From positions 1 to 43,722 of the forward strand of contig SVGU01000016.1 of the NCBI GenBank assembly GCA_015056155.1: a stretch of DNA of 43,722 bases, read 5' to 3'. Numbering within the stretch: the first letter of the stretch is position 1; every line of letters begins with the position of its first letter. Shown piece by piece: positions 23,528 through 30,014 of this stretch. The notes below the pieces were generated by a model. The model was given only the letters and a program-made list of their open reading frames with translations. It made no database searches and was not told the origin of the DNA. This DNA comes from Clostridiales bacterium (lineage in GTDB: Bacteria > Bacillota > Clostridia > Christensenellales > Aristaeellaceae). Position numbers and translations under genes: made by a program.

Positions 23528-24184
23528 ATGGCTGAACTGGCTTCCCGGCTGTACAAGCATATTGAGCTGCTGACCCGGCGCTATCCGGCGCTGAAGGAGA
23601 TCGAGCAGCAGATCATCGACGCATACCTGCTGATGCAGCAGAGCTATGAGCAGGGCGGCAAGCTGCTGGTGGCCGGCAACGGCGGCTCCGCGGCGGATGC
23701 AGAGCACATCGTGGGCGAGCTGATGAAGCGCTTCAAGCTGCCGCGGATCATCGATCCCGCGCTGGCCGCCCGGCTGGCGGAGATCGACCCCGTGCGCGGC
23801 CCGCAGCTGAGCGAGAGCCTCGACCCCTGTCTGACGGCCATCTCCCTCGTCGCCCACGAATCCTCCATCACCGCCTTCATCAACGACGTGGGCAGCGCAG
23901 ACGTCTATGCACAGCAGCTTCTGGGCTACGGGCGCGAGGGCGACGTCTTCCTGTCCATCTCCACCTCCGGCAACAGCGAGAACATGATCCGCGCGATGGT
24001 CACCGCCAAGGCGATCGGCGTGAAGATCATCGGCCTGACCGGCAAGACCGGCGGCTGCATGGCGCCCCTGTGCGACGTGGCTGTTCACGCCCCGGAGACG
24101 GAGACCTATATGATCCAGGAATACCACCTGCCCATCTATCACTGCTGGTGCCTGATGCTGGAGGACTACTTCTTCGGCAAATAA
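23528..24184 (+). CDS. gmhA: Sedoheptulose-7-phosphate isomerase
   Basis: GmhA makes D-glycero-D-manno-heptose 7-phosphate, the first step of the heptose pathway. The SIS-domain markers are GNGGSAADAEHIVGEL (residues about 51-66) and SISTSGNSENMIRAM. The zinc and catalytic region ends with YHLPIYHCWCLMLEDYF. The 218 residues are about 25 longer than E. coli GmhA owing to an insertion rich in charged residues (about 66-100). The ATG at 23528 is preferred to the ATG at 23519, because the latter lies inside the AAAGGA ribosome site. It completes the three-gene heptose block. Confidence 0.9.
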   Translation: MAELASRLYKHIELLTRRYPALKEIEQQIIDAYLLMQQSYEQGGKLLVAGNGGSAADAEHIVGELMKRFKLPRIIDPALAARLAEIDPVRGPQLSESLDPCLTAISLVAHESSITAFINDVGSADVYAQQLLGYGREGDVFLSISTSGNSENMIRAMVTAKAIGVKIIGLTGKTGGCMAPLCDVAVHAPETETYMIQEYHLPIYHCWCLMLEDYFFGK

Positions 24185-24190
24185 CACAAG

Positions 24191-24205
24191 CCGGGGCATG
24201 CCCGG
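24191..24205 (+). other. Small hairpin inside the EPS operon
   Basis: CCGGG/CCCGG closes a 5-base loop, 7 bases after gmhA, with no T-tract. It may stabilise the upstream message; it is not a terminator by appearance. Confidence 0.3.
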
Positions 24206-24227
24206 AATGAAACGGTAGGGATCACAC

Positions 24228-24977
24228 ATGGTGTTTCAGAAGCAGCCCTTCATGGGCATTTCGGTCAACAACCTCACCCTCGCCGAGACAGAAGCTGCCA
24301 TCGGCCAGCTGATCGACGCGAAGCAGAAGGCCTATGTCGTCGAGGTCAACACGGACGTGCTGATCAAGATCGAAGAGGACGCTTATCTGCGCCGGATCAC
24401 GGACGACGCCGATCTGGTGCTGGTGGACGGCCAGCCGCTGGTTTGGGTGTCCAGGCTGCACAAGCGGCCGGTGAAGGAGAAGGTCTCCGGCTCCGACCTG
24501 TCGCTGTCCCTGTGCCGCATGGCGCAGGAAAAGGGATATACCCTCTTCATCCTCGGCGGCAAGGACGGCGTCGCCGCGCAGGCACAGGCGAAGCTTGAGG
24601 CACAGTTTCCCGGTCTTCACGTGGCCGGCGTGTACGCTCCCCCGCTCGGCTTTGAGAAGGACGAGGCCGAGCTGGAGAAGGTGCGCCGGATCATCTCCGA
24701 TGCCAGCCCGGACATCGTCCTGACCTGCTTTGGCTGCCCCAAGCAGGAAAAGTGGATCTACGAGAACTACCGTGCGATCGACGCGCGCGTGTTCCTGTGC
24801 GCCGGCGCAACGGTGGATTTCCTCGCCGGCAACGTCAAGCGCGCGCCCAAGTGGATCAGCAGCATCGGCATGGAGTGGTTCTACCGCTTCCTCAAGGAGC
24901 CCAAGCGCCTCTTCAAGCGCTACTTTGTCGACGACATGAAGATCATCGGCCTGATCTTCAAATACCGCAAGCAGTGA
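24228..24977 (+). CDS. WecG/TagA/CpsF-family glycosyltransferase (GT26)
   Basis: This 249-residue enzyme of the GT26 family includes TagA, which adds ManNAc to lipid-linked GlcNAc, and WecG. The family marks are VVEVNTDVLIKIEED, the acidic stretch DDADLVLVDGQPLVW (catalytic-type Asp), and LTCFGCPKQEKWI. The C-terminus is basic and amphipathic (YRFLKEPKRLFKRYFVDD) for membrane contact. It should act as the second enzyme of repeat-unit assembly, on the product of the phosphoglycosyltransferase at 26178-27392. The ATG at 24228 has a GGTAGGGA site. Confidence 0.9.
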   Translation: MVFQKQPFMGISVNNLTLAETEAAIGQLIDAKQKAYVVEVNTDVLIKIEEDAYLRRITDDADLVLVDGQPLVWVSRLHKRPVKEKVSGSDLSLSLCRMAQEKGYTLFILGGKDGVAAQAQAKLEAQFPGLHVAGVYAPPLGFEKDEAELEKVRRIISDASPDIVLTCFGCPKQEKWIYENYRAIDARVFLCAGATVDFLAGNVKRAPKWISSIGMEWFYRFLKEPKRLFKRYFVDDMKIIGLIFKYRKQ

Positions 24978-24987
24978 GGAAACGCAG

Positions 24988-26133
24988 ATGAAGATCGCCA
25001 TCGTATGCACCATGCTCAACGGCTTTGGCCGCAAGGGCTTCTATAACAGTCAGGAGATCGGTCTGGGGCGTGCCATCGCCGCGCACGGCCACACCGTCAC
25101 GATCTACAAAGGCGTGCGGATGGAGGAGACAGCGGAAACGCTCTCCATGGGCGAGGGCGTGACGATCCAGTATATCCCCATGCGCCGCTTCGGCCCCCAC
25201 GGCTACCTGAAAACGTCGCTTCTGGATCCCACGCTGGACGCGATGCTCTGCTTCTCCGACCAGCAGCAGTTCATCCCCCACATCGAGGCGTACTGCCGCC
25301 GGCACGGGATCGTCTTCGTCCCCTATGTCGGTACCGCCCACAGCCTGCACAGCGGATTGCGCGCCAGGGTGATGGACTTCCTGTTCTCCATCGGCACGCT
25401 CCGGCTGTACCATCGGATGCCGGTGCTGGCCAAGACCACCGCCGCCCGCGAGGAGCTGCTGAAGCTCGGCGCAAAGGACGTCCGCGTAGCCAACGTCGGT
25501 CTGGATGCGACAGAGCTGAATCACGACTACCTGAACGCCGACAGGGCGCAGCTCAAGACGTCCTACGGCTTCGAGCCGGATGACGTCATCATCTGCAACG
25601 TTGCCCGCCTCGACCCCGAGAAGCGTCCGCTGGAGCTGGTGGAGCTCTTCGACCGGGTGAAGGAGCAGCGGAAGTTCCGCCTGCTGATCATCGGCGAGGG
25701 CGTGATGCGGCCGCAGCTGGACGAGAAGATCGCAGCGCTGTCCCTGCAGGATCGGGTGAAGGTGATCCCTCGCGTTCCCTACGAAAAGATGTGGGAGATC
25801 TACACCATGTCCGACTATTACCTGAACCTGAACCGGGGCGAGATCTTCGGCATGGCCGTGATGGAAGCCGTGTTCTACTGCTGCTCCGTGGCTGCCAGCG
25901 ACGCCCTCGGCCCGCGCACGACCCTGAGCGGCATGAAGGGCCACAAGCTGTGCCCGACCGATCAGGACATCGAGAGCTGGCTGACCGCTCCCTCCCCCGC
26001 CGAAGCTGACCTGCTGGAAAGCTCGGCCAAAATGATCCGCGACTTCTCCTGGAACCGCTGTGCCGAGGCCTTCCTGGCCATCGCTGCGCCCGAAAAGGCC
26101 GCCGCCGCGCCGCGTACCGGTATTCCCGCATAA
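24988..26133 (+). CDS. GT4-family glycosyltransferase
   Basis: This 381-residue GT-B enzyme is the last gene of the rightward operon. The C-terminal donor domain begins near VNVGLDATELNHDYLNAD. It has CNVARLDPEKRPLELVELF, LLIIGEGVMRP, VIPRVPYEKMWEIYTMSD and the E-x7-E-like stretch GEIFGMAVMEAVFY, all typical of GT4 retaining transferases. The ATG lies 10 bases after the GT26 gene with a GAGGA site. A strong hairpin follows the stop. Given the heptose block it could be a heptosyl- or mannosyltransferase, but donor specificity cannot be read. Confidence 0.88.
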   Translation: MKIAIVCTMLNGFGRKGFYNSQEIGLGRAIAAHGHTVTIYKGVRMEETAETLSMGEGVTIQYIPMRRFGPHGYLKTSLLDPTLDAMLCFSDQQQFIPHIEAYCRRHGIVFVPYVGTAHSLHSGLRARVMDFLFSIGTLRLYHRMPVLAKTTAAREELLKLGAKDVRVANVGLDATELNHDYLNADRAQLKTSYGFEPDDVIICNVARLDPEKRPLELVELFDRVKEQRKFRLLIIGEGVMRPQLDEKIAALSLQDRVKVIPRVPYEKMWEIYTMSDYYLNLNRGEIFGMAVMEAVFYCCSVAASDALGPRTTLSGMKGHKLCPTDQDIESWLTAPSPAEADLLESSAKMIRDFSWNRCAEAFLAIAAPEKAAAAPRTGIPA

Positions 26134-26138
26134 ATGAT

Positions 26139-26172
26139 CAACACCCGACCGGATGCGTCCAGTCGGGTGTTG
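26139..26172. terminator. Bidirectional terminator between the EPS operon and the convergent PGT gene
   Basis: CAACACCCGAC (26139-26149) and GTCGGGTGTTG (26162-26172) form a perfect 11-bp stem with a 12-base loop. It lies 5 bases after both stop codons (26133 and 26178). The rightward T-rich run is TTGTGTT and the leftward one is ATCATTTAT. It can serve both convergent units. Confidence 0.85.
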
Positions 26173-26177
26173 TTGTG

Positions 26178-27392
26178 TTATGATCCTGATTTGCCCAGCA
26201 CTGCCAGCACCGTGCGGAACAGGAGCTTGATATCCAGGATCTGCGAGCGGGTGCCGATATAGGCCAGGTCCATATCGACCCACTGGTCGAAGCGGATGGA
26301 ATCCCGCTGCGGCTGCACCTGCCACACGCAGGTCAGCCCCGGCGTGACGCTCAGGCGCATCTCATCGTACCGGGTGTAGTTCTCCACTTCCTTGGGCAGC
26401 GGCGGACGGGGGCCCACCAGCGTCATCTCGCCCTTGATCACGTTCAGCAGCTGCGGCAGCTCATCCAGACTCGTCTTGCGCAGGAACTTGCCCACCCGCG
26501 TGATCCGGGGATCATTGGCGATCTTGAACACCGGGCCGTCCTTCTCGTTCAGCTTTTCCAGCTCAGCCTTGCGGGCCTCGGCGTCCGTGTACATGGTGCG
26601 GAACTTGTACATCTTGAACAGCCGCTTGTGCCGCCCGACGCGCGTCTGCTTGAAGAACGGGCCGCCCTTGGGATCGTCGATGACGATCATCAGGCAGATC
26701 AGCAGCAGCACAGGCGAGAGGACCAGCAAGCCCAGCGAGGACGCCACGACGTCGAACAGGCGCTTCCTGAGCCAGTAATACCGCCGGTCGCCCCGGTAGA
26801 TGTTGGACAGCAGGACGATGCGGTCATGGTTGGCGCTGCATTGCTCCAGCGCCTGCAGCTCCCGGTACAGCTCCTCCATGCAGGCCATCAGCGCCACGTC
26901 AAAGGTGCCGCACGCCCCTGCATGCAGCCGGACGATCGCCTCGGCATGGCTGCAGCCCCTTCCTTCTTCGGGATAAAGGAGCTTGTCGTAGCATTCCGCG
27001 ATCCGGACGATCTCCGCATACCGGCGGACCCGCCGTTCCGGCGAATGCTCCGGATCCAGCGTGATACAATGCAGCGTTTCGCGTTCCTCTGCGGTGAGGC
27101 GAAACTCCTCCGCCAGACTTTCCAGCAGCGTCTCGCCGGTCTGTCCGGCCGCCTCCGCCAGCATCTCCATGTCATGCATCAGCGCGCCCGAGTAGATCAG
27201 CGGCAGATCCTGCACCGGGATCGCATGGGTACCATAACGGCGGGTATACTGCGCACAAAGAAAGCGCGTAACACAAATGACCCGGTCGCAATGCTTCCTG
27301 AACGCATCGGTCTGCTTTTTCTGCAGTTCCAGAATGCGCTCATTCATGCGATTCAACCGCATCTTACGGATCGCGCCTGACTTGCCTTTCAC
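26178..27392 (-). CDS. Initiating phosphoglycosyltransferase with a degenerate HD-GYP-like N-terminal domain
   Basis: Residues about 208-404 are a monotopic phosphoglycosyltransferase of the WbaP/PglC group: WLRKRLFDVVASSLGLL with the membrane re-entrant helix, FFKQTRVGRHKRLFKMYKFR, the catalytic pair D310-E311 in KTSLDELPQLLNVIKGEMTLVGPRP, and SVTPGLTCVWQV. It transfers a sugar phosphate to undecaprenyl phosphate to start the repeat unit. Residues about 1-190 are unusual for this family. They contain LIYSGALMHDMEM (H73-D74), then RRYAEIVRIAECYDKLLYPE (D136) and AIVRLHAGACGTFDVALM, an order matching the end of HD-GYP c-di-GMP phosphodiesterases but without the GK after HD and without GYP. It is probably an inactive sensor. 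The GTG start at 27392 has GGAGG upstream. Confidence 0.87.
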   Translation of the reverse strand: MKGKSGAIRKMRLNRMNERILELQKKQTDAFRKHCDRVICVTRFLCAQYTRRYGTHAIPVQDLPLIYSGALMHDMEMLAEAAGQTGETLLESLAEEFRLTAEERETLHCITLDPEHSPERRVRRYAEIVRIAECYDKLLYPEEGRGCSHAEAIVRLHAGACGTFDVALMACMEELYRELQALEQCSANHDRIVLLSNIYRGDRRYYWLRKRLFDVVASSLGLLVLSPVLLLICLMIVIDDPKGGPFFKQTRVGRHKRLFKMYKFRTMYTDAEARKAELEKLNEKDGPVFKIANDPRITRVGKFLRKTSLDELPQLLNVIKGEMTLVGPRPPLPKEVENYTRYDEMRLSVTPGLTCVWQVQPQRDSIRFDQWVDMDLAYIGTRSQILDIKLLFRTVLAVLGKSGS

Positions 27393-27439
27393 GGCTGCTT
27401 CCTCCCCGGTATTGAACAGTCTGTATCATATCCACCGTA

Positions 27440-27468
27440 ATATTATCACTGTTTTTCACAAAAATCAA
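27440..27468 (-). promoter_or_regulatory. Promoter of the phosphoglycosyltransferase gene
   Basis: TTGATT (27463-27468), 17 bases and TAATAT (27440-27445) on the minus strand, inside an AT-rich gap. Transcription would start near 27433, about 40 bases before the GTG. The initiating enzyme thus has its own promoter, separate from the rest of the EPS genes. Confidence 0.72.
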
Positions 27469-27533
27469 TAACTATCTGCAGCATTTTCGCTGTCTGTGCC
27501 GGGATAGAGCGCCGGAGAAAATTCTTCCATGGC

Positions 27534-27575
27534 AATAAAAGAGCCCGCTTCCATCCTGAGACAGAAGCAGGCTCT
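27534..27575 (-). terminator. Intrinsic terminator of the TCS-GH2-GH3 operon
   Basis: On the minus strand AGAGCCTGCTTC and GAAGCGGGCTCT pair over 12 bp with one wobble around a 12-base loop, followed by TTTATT. It starts 10 bases after the GH3 stop codon. Confidence 0.9.
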
Positions 27576-27584
27576 GATGCTCGT

Positions 27585-30002
27585 TTACCCGGCGCTCTTG
27601 GCATCCAGTCTTTTCCGCTGCTTTGCATTGAGGAGCAGGTTCCTGACGAACTCATACCCCATCCTGCACAGGCCGATCACCCAGAAGCCCTTGAGCTCCA
27701 TAATCAGCCCGTCGATCACGCCCATGCTGATGATGCCGCCCGTCATCCGCGCGATGGAACGCAGGGGCATGTTGTGCACAAAAAGGAAGTTCAGGTCGGC
27801 AGTGCCCTTCTTCATCTTGTGCTTCAGCATGAGGTTCATCACGCCGCCAATGATCCAGCCGATGGGCGCGCGGGTATGATGCAGCTGTCCCAGGGTCATG
27901 TTGCGGTCGATAACGGGCTTGTCTACCGGGACAGGACGGCCCAGCAGCTTTTCGAACTCCGCCTGCGGGATATTCTGCACGTCGCCGGAATAGTAGCCCG
28001 GCAGTTCCGCCGCATCATACGGAGCAGGCATGCCGATTCCCTCCACCGCGATCTTTGCGGTCAGGCGGATGTCCTCGCTGGACGCGCCGATGCGGATCTC
28101 GTATTCGCCGCCCTCGACCTCCCAGCGGTTCGTTTTGATGTTCCAGTAGCGGAAGGCCTTGTCGTCCAGCGGAATGCGAACTTCCCTGCTCTCGCCGGGC
28201 TGCAGGAAGACCTTCGCGAAGCCCTTCAGCTCCTGCACGGGCATGGGGAGTTTGCTGTCAGGCTTGCTGACATAGAGCTGCACGACCTCCGCACCCGCAC
28301 GCTCGCCGGTGTTGCGGACAGTCAGCACAGCGCCGGAGGTATCCGCCGTCAGCCCCTCATAGGCAAAGCTGGTGTAGCTCAGGCCGAAGCCGAAGGGGAA
28401 ACGCACCGGCTTCCCCGCCTTCTGATAATAACGGTAGCCGATGAAGGGGCCCTCGCGGTATTCGACATTCACGCCGTCGCCGCCGAAGTGGTGCAGACTG
28501 GGCGTGTCCTCATAGCGGACTGGCCAGGTTTCCGCCAGCTTGCCGGAGGGATTGACCTTGCCGGTCAGCGCGTCCAGCATGGCACTCGCGCCCGCCTGAC
28601 CGCCGAGGGCCGCATGGAGCAGCGCATCGCACTTGTCCAGCCAGGGCATCTCCACCGCGCTGCCCGCATGGAAGAGCACGACCACCCTCTTCGCCTTTTC
28701 GCGCACGGCGTTCAGCAGGGAAATCTGGTTCTCCGCCAGATGCATGTGCGGACGGTCGAGGCCCTCGCTTTCGTCCAGCTCCGTCAAGCCGAGGCACAGC
28801 AGCGCCACATCCGCATGGGCAGCCAGCTCGGCAGCGTCCTTTTCCAGCGCGGGATTGCGATCGCCGCTGCGCTCGTAGCCCTTCGCCATACCGACGCAGT
28901 CCAGACCGCTTCCGGCGATCTCCTCCGCCAGCGATTCCACCTGCACGGCGTTGACCACGCTGGAGCCCGCGCCCTGATACCGGGGTGTGAAGGCAAAATC
29001 GCCGATCAACGCGACCTTCGTGCCCTCCGCAAGGGGCAGGAGGCCTTCCTCGTTCTTCAGCAACACAATGGACTCCGCAGCTGCGCGGCGGGCCAACGCG
29101 TGATGGGCATCCATGTCGGCGGGCCTGCCGTATTGCAGGGCAGGCTGAGCGTCCAGCACGAGGGTGATCAACTCGTCAAGGCGGGCATCCACGTCGGACT
29201 CCGCGATTTTGCCGGACTGCACCGCTGCCATCAGCTCGCGCACGCTATCCAGACCCGGCGCGGGCATCTCCAGCGTAGAGCCGCATTTCACGCCCAGTGC
29301 ATGGTCGTTGCTGCCACCCCAGTCGGTCACGACAGCCTTGTCGTAGCCCCACTCCCTACGCAGAATATCCACCAGCAGGTGCTCGTTCTCGTTGGCATAA
29401 ACGCCGCCCACCTTGTTGTAGCTGGTCATGATGCAGCCGGGTTTGCCTTCCTTCACGGCGATCTCAAAGCCGGTCAGGTAGATCTCCCGCAGCGTGCGCT
29501 CGTCTACAATGGAGTCCGTCGCCATGCGGCGCAGCTCCTGGTTGTTGACCGCGAAATGCTTCGGGCAGGCGGACACACCCTTTTCCTGGATGCCGCGGAC
29601 GTATGCCGCCGCGAGCTTGCCCGCAAGATAGGGATCCTCCGAGAAGTACTCGAAGTTGCGGCCGCACAGGGGATTGCGCTTCATATTCAGGCCCGGGCCG
29701 AGCACGACTGCCACCTGCTGCTCCGCCGCTTCCGCGCCCAGCGCACGGCCGATCTCCTCGCCCAGGGACTCATCCCAGCTGTTGGCGATGGTCGTCGCCG
29801 TCGGGAAACAGGTCGCCTTGCGCGAGGGATGCAAGCCCAGATGGTCGCTGGCGCCCTCCTGCTTGCGCAGGCCGTGGGGGCCATCGGACAGCCAGATAGA
29901 GGGAATATCCGTTGTTCCCCGGGTGCGGAAGGTGTCCGCGCCGGAGAGCATGGCGCACTTCTGCTCCAGCGTCATGCTGCGGATAATTTTTTCATGCTTC
30001 AT
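27585..30002 (-). CDS. GH3-family beta-glycosidase with a C-terminal hydrophobic extension
   Basis: This 805-residue glycoside hydrolase is of the GH3 family, probably a beta-glucosidase or beta-xylosidase. Marks are LSDGPHGLR, GRNFEYFSEDP, CPKHFAVNNQE (Lys-His dyad at 148-149) and the nucleophile D227 in AVVTDWGGSNDHALG. The second domain has LGLTELDESEGLDR, and a fibronectin-III-like domain follows (QLYVSKPDSKLPMPVQELKG). After this, about 120 residues form an extra tail with hydrophobic stretches (IGWIIGGVMNLMLKHKM, and TGGIISMGVIDGLI). There is no signal peptide, so the enzyme is probably intracellular and acts on imported oligosaccharides, perhaps membrane-associated through its tail. 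It is last in the operon, 12 bases after the GH2 gene; its ATG has an AAGGAG site. Confidence 0.93.
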   Translation of the reverse strand: MKHEKIIRSMTLEQKCAMLSGADTFRTRGTTDIPSIWLSDGPHGLRKQEGASDHLGLHPSRKATCFPTATTIANSWDESLGEEIGRALGAEAAEQQVAVVLGPGLNMKRNPLCGRNFEYFSEDPYLAGKLAAAYVRGIQEKGVSACPKHFAVNNQELRRMATDSIVDERTLREIYLTGFEIAVKEGKPGCIMTSYNKVGGVYANENEHLLVDILRREWGYDKAVVTDWGGSNDHALGVKCGSTLEMPAPGLDSVRELMAAVQSGKIAESDVDARLDELITLVLDAQPALQYGRPADMDAHHALARRAAAESIVLLKNEEGLLPLAEGTKVALIGDFAFTPRYQGAGSSVVNAVQVESLAEEIAGSGLDCVGMAKGYERSGDRNPALEKDAAELAAHADVALLCLGLTELDESEGLDRPHMHLAENQISLLNAVREKAKRVVVLFHAGSAVEMPWLDKCDALLHAALGGQAGASAMLDALTGKVNPSGKLAETWPVRYEDTPSLHHFGGDGVNVEYREGPFIGYRYYQKAGKPVRFPFGFGLSYTSFAYEGLTADTSGAVLTVRNTGERAGAEVVQLYVSKPDSKLPMPVQELKGFAKVFLQPGESREVRIPLDDKAFRYWNIKTNRWEVEGGEYEIRIGASSEDIRLTAKIAVEGIGMPAPYDAAELPGYYSGDVQNIPQAEFEKLLGRPVPVDKPVIDRNMTLGQLHHTRAPIGWIIGGVMNLMLKHKMKKGTADLNFLFVHNMPLRSIARMTGGIISMGVIDGLIMELKGFWVIGLCRMGYEFVRNLLLNAKQRKRLDAKSAG

Positions 30003-30014
30003 ATGATTCTCTCC

